Below are positions 23,680-34,987 of a stretch of DNA of 64,000 bases, one piece after another (position 1 is the first letter of the stretch; every line of letters begins with the position of its first letter). The position numbers and the translations under genes were made by a program. The DNA is from Spirodela intermedia. Its lineage: Eukaryota > Streptophyta > Magnoliopsida > Alismatales > Araceae. The notes below the pieces were generated by a model. The model did no database searches, was not told where the DNA came from, and was given only the letters and a program-made list of their open reading frames with translations. The stretch spans positions 5,147,386-5,211,385 of the forward strand of contig LR746267.1 in assembly GCA_902729315.2 (NCBI GenBank), in the 5' to 3' direction.

Positions 23680-26600
23680 ATGGCGAGGGATTCAAGTGAC
23701 AGAGATTCGGAGGAAACGACGAGTGAGGGATTTCGATGCCCTTTTCTCTTCTGCCGTTCTTTCGTGTTCTTCGCTTAATCACTTGAAGGTTGTAAGATAT
23801 TTCTATCTTTGCTTTTCTTTGGATTGGATGATAGACGATGCCCCAACGGAGAAGTTCCGGAAGGAGAGGCGGAAGGACGGACGCAAGGCCAAGAAGCAAA
23901 AAAAATTGCAGTCGTGGCTTCAGTACCAGGTATTAGGACAAAATGTCTGATGAAACGCCTGATTCAATCAAATTTTCTGTTTTTTTAAACTCTAAGATCT
24001 CGCGAAGCTTTAAGAATAAAATTTATAATTTGGTAGAATATAAGAACTTTGCTGACAAGTTGGATGATGAAATTCCCAAGTGAAGTCAGATTTCTGTTTT
24101 ATTTTTTCTTCTTCTTCATTGTATTCAGAATGCTAAGAAGAAGAAAAAGACAGTGATCGAGCCGCAACAACCATATCCACCGGAGCTTCCGAAGAAGAGG
24201 AAGAAAGATACTGAACCCGTCCCACCTGCTGATTCAAAACCTAAAGCAAGTTTTGAGGTGAGGGGAGAGATGAAAGCTTGTGATAAAAAGAAGGAAGAGA
24301 AGACTAAGAAGAAAAGCAGGAAGAAGACCAAGTTCGAAGAGTTCATGGATATGGAGATGAACATGGTGGGTTCCTCTGATCAATTTGACTTGGAAGCGGA
24401 GAAGAAACTTGCTAAGAAGCTCAAGGTAAAGCGTGGCAAACTGGGGGGCTTTGACGACGGCCTTGACATGTTGTTGGAGGGGATTCCTTCAGCTCTTGAT
24501 GAAGACGTGGGTTTTGGAGAGAAGAGCAGATTTGAAGAAGATCGTAAGAATGTCTCATCTACTAAAAAGCGGAAGAGGATGAAACCTTCCAGTCCTGCGG
24601 AAAATGACCAGATTGAAACGAGAGAGTTTGGTGCTCCAGACGGAGTCTCCACACAGCAGCCAATTATTCATGAAGAACCGATGGCTAAGAGAACTGCAGG
24701 TGATGGAACTACAAAGTACGTTGCTCCTCACTTGAGATCCTCCCCTGGTAATGAGTCGGAGGAGATTTCCCAGATGCGACGCAGAGTGAGAGGTATGGTA
24801 CTTATTCATCTGTTATGATTTTTATATTATCTTTGGATTCCTCTTTGAATTGGTGAACCTTGTTGTTTCTGTGGTTAGGGCTTCTTAACAGGCTTTCTGA
24901 ATCGAATATCGAGTCTATCACTCACGAAATTGCAGGCATGTATCAGGTAATGCCCTCGACTGTAATTATTTTTCATTGTCAGCACCGTTTTGACTCTGGC
25001 TTCTATGATGAGATCATATGCTTGCTACGTTATCTTTTCCTACTTTACTTCCATGCAGCATAGAGGACTTGACGCATTGTAATCACTTGCCTGGTTTATT
25101 AATGATTACTCTTGTCCGGTTTTACATTTTTATTTGGCAGTCCATGGGCCGCAGTATCAGCTGCCAGGTGATTAGTGAGGAGGTGCTGTCATCTTGCTCC
25201 GGAGGACTTCGAGGAAATGAACAGTTAAGGGCAGACTATCTCTTCAACCCCCCCGGGGCACATGTTTGCATTAAGTAGGCGAACAGAGTCACTTCTTGCT
25301 AAATCAGTCCAAAGAGGGAATCGGTTTCTTCCTGAAAACATGATAGAATGGCAAGAACATCACAGTGATGAATTTTGAAACTTTTTTATGCCCCAATATT
25401 TTTGTTCCGAAGCCCATCCAACATTACCTGACCAGGATATCTTGACATTTTTTTCTCTTTTTCCTAGCATTTCATTGATAACTAAATAATTGAAGGTATA
25501 TATGCCACTAATGCAAGGTCAACAATGTATTAAGTCAAAATCCCTATCTTATGTTCTTAGACTCCTGCTGTGTTTTCCTGTACTGGTGTGTCTTGAGTCA
25601 TTGTGGGGCCCCTATCTGACTTGCCTTTTGACAGTTCTGGTCCTGGCCTGCTTATTCTGTTATGAATGCCCGAAAAATAGTCTGGTCTGAGGACTGGACC
25701 CCACTTTGGATACTCTGACCAGTCTCTTCCCTCCTGTGCAGGTACGCTGCCGTCTTTGCAGCATTTGTTGCAGGCATGGCTTGTTCAGTAGGAGTTGACT
25801 TTGGTGGCAAGCTGATCGCTTCTCTTGCTAGATCCTTTGAGGTGCCCATCTCCCTGTCTTTTTCCATGGGGGTTGACCTTGGCTGTCCCTCTTCAGGGTT
25901 TGGAGTATCATCTGGGTTTTGTTTACAGGAGGAATACCAGAAGGAGGACGGCCTTTCTCTGAGAAACCTGACACTGCTGCTCTCTTACTTGTACATCTTT
26001 GGAGCCTGCGGCAGGTTTGCCCCTCCTCCCGATCTCCCAGTTTTCCAATAATAAATGAGACTCTAAATGCCGCAGCTTTTTTGGCTCTGCAGTGACCTGA
26101 TTTACGATTTTCTGTTGGTTCTGACCAAGCGGCTGACCGAGCTAGATGTGTCCACCATCTTGACAGTCCTTCAATGTGAGTCCCTCTGAATCCTGTCTAA
26201 TGACATCAAGTTGATGATTCCTATTCGTAGCAGTGGGAAAATGTATCTCTAGACCAGCTCAGACCATACTGCTTGGAGCTTAGTTGAAGGTCGGGTTGGA
26301 TGAGTAAAGAATTATTTTGGATCGGACTCTGTCGATTTAAATCCGTACTGTTTGGAATTTGTTTGACTCGGGTCAGATGGGTCAACACTTTAGTCAGAAG
26401 AACTGGACTGGCGGGTTGGATCATACTCTGCCGATGGTCAACCTGCTGATTGGGATTGGCCGAGTCAAATGTCCACTGGTCAACCTGCTGTTTGACTATG
26501 GTGAGATGGAAAATTGGAGACCCAGATTGGGTGTTCCACTGGTCAAGACCGGAATCTGTTGACTTCTCCTGCGATTTAAATACTGGCACTCCCCTTTCAT

Positions 26601-27094
26601 GCTCTTTCAAAACTTATGTCAACGTTGACTGATGAGAAGCTCTGCTCTTATGGGTGTACGAATTAGGTTGCGGGATGAAGCTGAGGGCCGGTGATCCCAG
26701 CGCGATGATGCAGTTCATCGTTGGGATTCAGAGCAGGGTGAACGAGTTGGATGCCGCCGCAGCCTCTGGGAAAGGCAAGAGGGTGCGTTTTTTCATGCTC
26801 ATGTAGGTTTTTCATGTAGGTTCTTTGGTGTGAATTATTTTTCTCATGTATGTATTTTTACAGATTTTACGTATATGTAAAATATAAGAAAAGGCTATTA
26901 CGCCTTAGTATGCCCATGTTCTTCAGGTTTGTGTAAGTTTTTGGTGGGAATTATTATTTTCGAGTGTGTAAATGTGTGAGAGCCATCTGTGCAGATGGAG
27001 TTCATGCTGGAGACCATATGTGACATCAAGAACAACAAGAAGAAGGCCAGAGAGGACCCCGCCCATCACATTCGGATCAAGAAATGGTTGCAGA

Positions 27095-27133
<39 letters not shown>

Positions 27134-27640
27134 CCCCCACTCTACTCCTCTTTCTTCTCTACTATACTCTCTCCACTCGTCTCTTATCTCTCTCTACACT
27201 ACTCTACTCTCTCTCTCTCTCTCCCTACTCTACTCTACTCTACTCTCTCTAAGCTCTCTTCCTACACTATGCTCCCTCTCTAAGTTATCTCTCTCTCTCT
27301 CTGAGAGCTTTCTCAATGTATGTTTTGACATGCAGCTGAGAGCGGATGATGTGCTGCTGAGGAATCTCACTTGGGGCAAGCTGCTGGACCCGGAGAAGAA
27401 GGGGCAGTGGTGGCTGGCCGGAGAGTCGACCTCAACGGCGGCCGATGACATCAGGGAGGTGGCCACCGCCACCGACCAGCAGGCCCCTGAGGCCCAGCGG
27501 CTCGTCCAGCTGGCGGCCGCCCAGCGGATGAACACCGACGTCAGGAGGGCCATCTTCTGCATCATCATGAGCGGGGAGGATTACATCGACGCCTTCGAGA
27601 AGATTCTCCGCCTTGATCTCTCTGGCAAGCAGGTCCATCC

Positions 27641-27676
<36 letters not shown>

Positions 27677-28518
27677 ACGCACATACGGGCGGTCTCATGA
27701 TCAGCGGATCAGGATCGAGATGGGCATCAGATGATCGTCTGATTCCTGATTCTCAGCTGGTGGCTTTCTCCAATTGGCTAGGTGGCCAGATTGAGCTGAT
27801 TCTGTCGGCCGGGGGTTCTTGCTATTTCCGTCAGGGACTTCGGACAGGATCTAGAGGCCGTTGATCTTATTTTATTTTTTGCTATCGATGGAAAGACGGC
27901 TGGTTGACCGAATGGACATGCATGCATGCAGGACAGGGAGATCATGAGGGTCCTGGTGGAATGCTGCCTTCAGGAGAAGGTCTTCAACCGCTACTACGCC
28001 GTCCTCGCCACCAAATTCTGCGCCCACGACAAGAACCACAAGTTCACTCTCCAGGTATCCCGGAGAGCGTTGACTTTTGGACAGGGTTGGAAAGGGAGAG
28101 CAAAAACTGACACATGTTGGATGGATGGTCTCTGCGTCACCAGTACTGCCTGTGGGACCACTACAAGGAGCTGGAGGGGATGGAGCTGGGGCGGTCCCTG
28201 AACCTGGCGAGGTTCACGGCGGAGATGCTGACGTCATTCGCGCTGCCGCTGGCGGCACTGAAGGCCGTTGACTTAGGGGGGGCGATGGCGGCGCGGAAGG
28301 TGATGCATTTTCGGATGATGTTCGAGGCGCTGCTGGCGGCCGCCGACGCCGTCGTGTGGACCGTCTTCACGAGGGTCGCCGGGCCGCCGGAGCTGGAGGC
28401 ACTCCGCGGGGGCCTTGAATTCTTCATAAGCCGCCACGTGGTCGGCGACGCCGCCTCGCGGGCGAGGTTCGACCTCGCCCGGAAGGCTCTCCGGAACGTC
28501 GCCGGCGTCCTCATGTGA
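23680..28518 (+). CDS. NOM1: Nucleolar MIF4G domain-containing protein 1 (NOM1/SGD1)
   Basis: Thirteen exons: 23680-23722, 23835-23929, 24129-24792, 24879-24946, 25141-25223, 25742-25841, 25929-26014, 26093-26175, 26667-26782, 26995-27096, 27336-27632, 27932-28054 and 28144-28518; 744 residues. The N-terminal third is Lys/Glu-rich with nuclear-localisation-like clusters. The MIF4G domain spans about 268-480 (GLLNRLSESNIESI, YAAVFAAFVAGM, SYLYIFGACGSDLIYDFL). The MA3 domain spans about 546-665 (NTDVRRAIFCIIMSGEDY, KFCAHDKNHKFTLQ, CLWDHYKELEG). NOM1-type proteins act in the nucleolus, recruiting eIF4A-like helicases for small-subunit rRNA processing. Exon 1 is short and less certain; a start at an ATG near 23828 (MIDDAP) is the alternative. 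Introns 10 and 11 begin with CT-repeat tracts. Confidence 0.92.
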
Positions 28519-28535
28519 ACTACCCTTTTTTTGGC

Positions 28536-28573
<38 letters not shown>

Positions 28574-28876
28574 TTCTTTATCGAAAGATTTAATTTTTGA
28601 TCGGATGTCTTCATCGCATCATGTAATATAAGTCGAGCCGACTGTCTCTATGCCTCTCTCTTATTATTTATCGAAATATCAACTTTTTGATCGGATGTTT
28701 CTCTTTCTCTCTCTCTCTCTCTCTCTTCTGAGCTGATCTGCGACAGGCGGAGGGACAAAAGCAAAACTGAGAGCGAGAGAGAGAGGATCTGTTTGCAATG
28801 GTTGAGGTGGAGAGAAAAGGATATAGGAAGAAGAACAAGAGAAGAAGGTTGGCGGTGGGAGGGGATTTCTGGCGTG
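28519..28876. other. Convergent 3' region of NOM1 and the methionine synthase gene
   Basis: Short shared 3' flank with two (CT)n runs (about 28541-28568 and 28701-28725) and a repeated TTTATCGAAA.AT..A.TTTTTGATCGGATGT block (around 28572 and 28669). No gene is visible. Confidence 0.6.
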
Positions 28877-31800
28877 TCAGCTGGCGGCGGCAAGGTCAAC
28901 GCGGAGAAGCTTGGCGGCGGCGACCATGTTGGCGAGCGCAGGGCGGACTTCGGAGTACCGGCGGGTCTTGAGGCCGCAGTCGGGGTTCACCCAGAGCAGC
29001 CGCCAGTCCAGCAACCCCGCCATCTTCCCGATCCTGCCGACAATCTCCGCTGCCTCCGGCACCCTCGGAGAATGGACATCGTACACTCCCGGGCCGATGC
29101 CGCCGCCGTACTTGACGGCGCCGCCTCCGCCGAACGCCGCCAGCAGCTTCTCGTCAGAGCGGGAGTTCTCGATGGTGACCACGTCGGCGTCCATCTCCAT
29201 GATCGAGGGGATAATCTCGTTGAAGTTCGAGTAACACATGTGCGTGTGGATCTGCCCCACAAAACCAGACGATGCCGATGAACAAGAAGAACGAAGACGT
29301 ATGACGATGACGGTCGTGAAAGAGGAGCGAGCACCTGAGTGGAGTCCTTGACGGCGCAGTTGGTGATCCGGAAGGCGTGGACGGCCCAGGCGAGGTAGGA
29401 GGGCTGGTCGGATTTCCTCAGAGGAAGCCCCTCTCGTAGGGCAGCCTCGTCAATCTGGATGACCTGCGAACCGAGAGAGAGAGAGAGAAGACGATGCTGA
29501 AGAAGATGACGAAGAAGTTGCAGAACCAGGTAGAACCGTGAGGAGTGAGAAGAAGAAGCAGGAGGAGGAGAGAGAATCCAAGAAACCTGGATCCCAGCGG
29601 CTTCGAGATCCTCCACCTCCTTCTTGATGGCCAGGGCGATCTGGTAGCAAGTCTCGGATCTGCGGGAGGCGAGCTCGGGATCAGCCTTCAGATGAGGACG
29701 AAGGGGAGGAGGGCGGCGGTGCCGCCATTTTCTTCCTGCTTCTTCCCACCTGGGCTGGTCGTCCCTGACAAAGGACCAGTTGAGCAGCGTGACGGGCCCC
29801 GTCAGCATGCCCTTCATGGGGCGAGCCGTCATGCCCTGAGCTGCCGTTGACCAGGAGACCGTCATGGGCCGGGGGCGGCCTACGTCGCCGAAGATGATTG
29901 GCGGCTTGACGCAGCGGGACCCGTAGGACTGCACCCAGCCGTTGACCAACAGGGCGAACCCCGACAGCTGCTCCCCAAAGTACTCCACCATGTCGTTCCT
30001 CTGCAACACCACGGATCAGAAGATCAGAACTAACCATCTCCTACCTGGATTTCCCCACAATCTGATCTTGGAGAGAGATGATGCCCATTCAAATCTTTGA
30101 ATCCACAAGGATGAAACCTTCTGCTTCCTGGTATAAGGAAGAATTACTATGAACAGGCAGTGCCTGATACGGATCGGTACCTCAGGTTCGCCATGGACCA
30201 AGACGTCAATGTCGAGCTCCTCCTGGAGACTGACAACTTTCTGCATCTCCTCCTTGAGGGCCCTCTCGTATTCCTCCTCAGAGATCCTGTGAGTAGATAA
30301 ACAGATCCCATATGAAGTACATACCAGTGGAGCTGAGATCGTCGGAATCGGGGTTGACTTTCGCTGACTGGGGCCAGGAAGCTTACTTGTTGGCCTTGTA
30401 CTCACGGCGGATCCTCCGGAGCTCCACTGTCTGGGGGAAGGAACCGATGGTGGTGGTGGGAAGAACCGGCAGGCTCAGCTTCTTCTGCTGCTCTTCTAAT
30501 CTGGCGCCGACACTCATAGCCCTGCGGTGGTCAGAACCCTTGAGCCCAGCCACCTGAAAAGTCAACGCCAAAGAAAGACTGGTGAGAGAAGGAAGATCGT
30601 CACCGGCCTGAAGAGGGCTGGCTGGGAAAGAGTCCTCATTATGAACACTGACAGCCTTCCGGACTTCCTCATCGATCACTCTAGGAGATGCCCTCCTCGA
30701 CGCCAGGGCGGCAGCATTGGCTGCAAAGTATTGCTAGATCGAGGAAACAATGGAGGTCACTAGGGTTGATACTGGTTTATTTTTCTTGGGAGGTATGAAC
30801 ATAGCTGCGATGAATGTGCACCTCATCCTTCTGCCCAGCCAGCGCCCTGGCCAAGGTGTTGACTTCCACAATCTTCTGGGCAGCAAAGGCCAGCCACGAC
30901 TTGATTTCATCGTCCAGCTGAGACTCGTTCGCCAAGTCAACCGCAGTGTGGAGAAGCGAGCAGGAGGTGGAGACGACAAGCTTGTCTGACATAAAATGGC
31001 AAAGGAGTTCAGGATAGCCCGGGCCTGGGGAGGAAGAGGATTTTGACCAGGGAAAAGACCCACCTCGGCCCACAATGGCCTCAAGAGCCTGCAGGGTGCA
31101 GAGCGATGAAGCAATATCATTAGCCCAGATGTTCCTTCCATCCACAACCCCGGCAAACAGGTACTTGCCAGCAGGGAAGTAGCTCTTAATCAATTCCAGC
31201 GTTTGACTTCCCCGAACAAGGTCAAACCCAAATCCAGAAATGCTGCTCAGAGCTGTGACAGTCCTGATGGGAAGCACAGGAAAGAGAGATAGTGAGGAAT
31301 ACTCTCGGATGAGAAAGATGCCAGAGGAGGAGGATGGCCGACTAACTTGTATGCTTCGGCAGGAACATCAGCAAAATAAGTCTGGATGACTGCATTCAGA
31401 CTGGATAGTGAGGATTCCAATTCAGAATAGGCATACGAGAAGGCTTCCAGCTGGTGGGAGCTGAGATCCAATACAAGGGTAGGTTCGTCAAACTGGATCC
31501 ATGAAGCTCCTGCCTCCTTGAGTTCGGCGATCACTTCCCTGTTGATTTCTCACTCATCGATGTCACATGTGAGCAGGATCATGAAAAAAATTACGATTAT
31601 AAAAGTCTGAATTCCTGAGATAAATTCATTGTTGGTTAGAATTTTACTTGTAGATGGGGAGAATTTGGCCAAGCAAAGAGAGAGTCGTGAAGGACTTCTC
31701 CACCCCCTTTGCAGGTTTGGAGAGCAGTAAGTAGGACACGGGCCCAATCAGAACAGGAACTGTGTCAATTCCAATCTGCATCAAAACAAGAGCAAACCAA

Positions 31801-33045
31801 AAAATATATTTGCAGAGTAAGATCAACTGACGAAGTCACAATCTGTACCAATTCAACAGAGGGAAGGAAATTCACAACGCATGAACAAAGATCAATTCAA
31901 CAGCAGCGGTGAGGTTTCAATGATCACTGCATTTCATGTTCCTACAGCCGTTTTCTCCTTTTTTTTCTTTTTTTTCTTTTTTTTATTTTTCTTTTAAGAA
32001 ACAGGATCTCAAGATTTTCTATCTCAGAGTTCTGAATGATCGTATCAGAAGTAAGGTTGGAGGAGGGGTACTATTGGGCGTAAATGGTGTTCTTCGGAGG
32101 TAGGTCTGGATGCCAAGCCTGGAAACCAAAAACAGCAATGCGGATTACCAGTTCATATGTTGCAGGGAAGAATGGTGGCATACCGCCTTGGCCTCCTTGT
32201 ACTCTGAGACAGCCTTGCGCGAGCCATAAGAGAATTTCATGCTCGGAGAGAGCTCGGGAACGATGAAATGGCTGCATCACAGGCATAATTCAGGTTGATT
32301 CATTCGCAGAGGGAAAAAACAGAAACCGTAATCGAGTGATGATCGGGGAAAGAAACCGCTTACTAGTTTGTGTCAAACCACTTGGTCATCTCCATGGCAG
32401 GCTGAGTGGCATTCCCTCTGGCCATGGAGAAGTAGATATCATGCCCAATCTCTCCCCCGGAGTAGCCATATCGGTCAGGAACAGCACCGAGCATTGCTGT
32501 GGTGTCGAGCACCTGGTCATAGAACGAGAAGGTGTTGCTAGGGATGTATTTGATCCCGGCGTCGGAGATCTGCTTCCAAATGGAGACCCGAAGTTCGGCG
32601 GCGACCTTCTGCAATCCCTCTGCGGTGATCTTCTCGTCCCAGAAGGACTCCAAGGCGAACTTCAGCTCTCTCTTGGGGCCGATCCGAGGGTAGCCAACGA
32701 TGTGAGACGACGTCTCCCTGGTTACAGATTATGAAGCGATCATTAGATTCCTACAATCTGTTTTGCGATGCTTCGGGAAGAATTAGGGCAAAGCAAAGAG
32801 AAGGGGAAACAAAATAGAGGAATCGCAATGTTCCAGTAATCGAAGGATCAGAGGGAGAAGCACCTGGATGAATTGATACAGAGAGCACGATCACCACGGC
32901 GCCCATATGGCCTGCGGAATGAGCCTACAGACTCCAATCGGAACATCAATCCCGTTCGCCCGGCAGAGTACGAAAGGATTCCTGAAAAACATGTTCTGGA
33001 TATCTTTGGCGCGATTGCACCGCAACCGATCATATCTCCGAGCAT
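28877..33045 (-). CDS. MS3: Cobalamin-independent methionine synthase, organelle-type (MS3-like)
   Basis: Fourteen exons on the minus strand: 33045-32864, 32717-32364, 32271-32184, 31775-31648, 31538-31347, 31263-31064, 30985-30822, 30733-30653, 30553-30387, 30286-30181, 30000-29750, 29659-29587, 29463-29335 and 29251-28877; 829 residues. It transfers the methyl group of 5-methyltetrahydropteroyl-polyglutamate to homocysteine. The MetE N-terminal domain starts [16 protein letters not shown]; zinc ligands correspond to H709 and C711 (HTHMC), E733 (TIENSRS) and C797 (NPDCGLK). The mature part is preceded by about 64 residues rich in Arg/Ser with few acidic residues, joined in frame by exon 1, which suggests a plastid transit peptide as in Arabidopsis MS3. 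The exact start (33045, 33033 or 32946) is uncertain. Confidence 0.93.
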
Positions 33046-33487
33046 CTCCCTCTGCTCCGCAAAGAAGAACTTCCACGAGAACCCTAACAAAAATCCAGCA
33101 ACTCGTGGGGTGAACAACAACAGGTGTGGAAGGAATCTCCTGAAACTCTGAAGAAAAGCGACGGCAGCGGCGCCGCGGGATCTAATCAGAACTGAGGAGA
33201 CCCCACGTGGCGGACAAGGGATACCTGAAGAAGCACAGAGAAGTAGAACCAGGATAAGGAGGAAGAAGAGGCGGAGAAGGAGAACCACGGTGATAGAGAG
33301 AGAGAGGAGACGAAGCGACGAGGTTGCCTTGAGGAGGCCTGGTTTCCGGAAGAACAAGAAGTGAGCGATCCCGGAGAGAGAAGCAGAGGGCAAACGCCCA
33401 GAGCACCTGGAATGGAGCGGGAGAGGTAGCCGTTGGTGGATAGTTATCTACCCCGCTTTAAAGAGAGGGGATATATGAGATGGGAGT

Positions 33488-33532
<45 letters not shown>

Positions 33533-34318
33533 AGGGGCATCCTAGATGAGTTGACTTGGTAGTCAAGTTTTTGTCATGACATCGGAGAAAAAAACTCCAC
33601 TAGCTCAACTTGCTACCAAGGGAGTCAACCGTCGACTTTTAGAGGTCAACGACTCAGCTCATTGATTCCTGGGTTACACCCTTGGAACTGAGCCTGATAT
33701 ACATGGCGCTTGGCATTTGTGGCAATCCTTGGCAACCAAAAAAAGAGGAAGAAAAAAAAAATTATGTTCAAACAGGGTATTGAAAATAGGAGCTTACGGT
33801 TGGTCAAAGCAAGTTATTTGGAGAAAAAATATGAAAATTCAGACTATAACTTAAAATAATTCAAGTAATACTTTTCAAAATTGGAAAGGTTAAAAAATAT
33901 AAATAAAAAGGGTTCTGACGTTTTATTGTGAACAAATAAAAATTTTCTATTCGTTTAATCCCTAATTTCTAGCCACTAAAGGTTTTTTTCTATTTTTTTA
34001 ATGACATTATTTTTATACTCAAAATTCATATCTTTCACGTGACAATGCAGAATGACTATTTTATCCCTTGATCATGAAAATATTATTAAATATGCGTATA
34101 TTACTTATGCTTAGACTTCCTTTAAAATATTATGCGATATAAATTAATATATATATCTCTATGTTTTATGATAATTTTAAATAAAATAAGGATAAATACT
34201 GGATCTGTTCCCAGGAGTACCCTCAAAGCTGTCGCTTTCCTCTCCTCAGCCATTTTAAAAATAAGTTACCAATATTTTAGTTAATAAGTAAATAAATAAG
34301 AGAGATTGTTGAGCTCAC
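33046..34318. other. Divergent spacer between methionine synthase and DExH helicase
   Basis: The left part (to about 33480) is probably the 5' leader of the methionine synthase, possibly with a leader intron. A (CT)n run follows at 33491-33531. From 33730 to 34300 the sequence is AT-rich with no support for a gene. Confidence 0.5.
33491..33531. repeat. (CT)n microsatellite
   Basis: Uninterrupted dinucleotide run of about 41 bp upstream of the methionine synthase gene. Confidence 0.95.
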
Positions 34319-34419
34319 TGGGCCGGGCCATATTAAGAGGAGTTGGGCCGCGCCGGGCCCGATTCATACGAAATTTGGTAAAACGGCACGAACGGTCGTG
34401 TCCGAAAAGAGAAACCCTA
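34319..34419 (+). promoter_or_regulatory. Site II and telo-box motifs upstream of the DExH helicase
   Basis: TGGGCC at 34319-34324 and 34344-34349, with a telo-box AAACCCTA at 34412-34419, directly upstream of a pyrimidine-rich leader. This is the same motif set as in front of NOM1. Its role as a promoter is inferred. Confidence 0.55.
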
Positions 34420-34475
34420 CTGAAACGGGGGGGAGCTCAGAAACCACCACTGCTGAGTGTGGCGACTCCCCCCTC

Positions 34476-34491
34476 TCTCTCCCTCTCTCTC

Positions 34492-34530
<39 letters not shown>

Positions 34531-34848
34531 CTCTCTCCCTCTCTCTCCCTCTCTCTCTTCCTCTCTTTCTCTCGTTCGCTCTTCTCTCTTCCTCTCTCTC
34601 TCTTCTTCTCTCTCTCTTCCTCTCTTTCTCTCGTTCGCTCTTATCTCTTCCTCTCTCTCTCTCCCTCTCTCCCTCTCTCCCTCTCTCCCTCTCTCCCTCT
34701 CTTTCTCTCGTTCGCTCTTCTCTCTTCCTCTCTCTCTCTTCTTCTCTCTCTCTTCCTCTCTTTCTCTCGTTCGCTCTTATCTCTTCCTCTCTTTCTCTCT
34801 CCCTCTCTTCCTCTCTTTCTCTCGTTTGCTCTTCTCTCTTCCTCTCTC

Positions 34849-34885
<37 letters not shown>
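34476..34885. repeat. Pyrimidine-only minisatellite in the 5' leader of the DExH gene
   Basis: About 400 bp that is almost purely C and T on the plus strand. Within it, a higher-order unit is marked by the rare G in CTCGTTCGCT, found at 34571, 34630, 34707, 34766 and (as CTCGTTTGCT) 34821, i.e. spacings of 59, 77, 59 and 55 bp. Open frames through it on both strands are artefacts of composition. Confidence 0.9.
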
Positions 34886-34886
<1 letters not shown>

Positions 34887-34987
34887 CAGAGGAGGATCGG
34901 GGTGGGGCCGTGGGGATTCTGCGACGCAGGTTTGTTCGTGGCGAAGGGATTTAGATGCGGCCGCCGTGAGGTTCTGTTATCGCAGGG

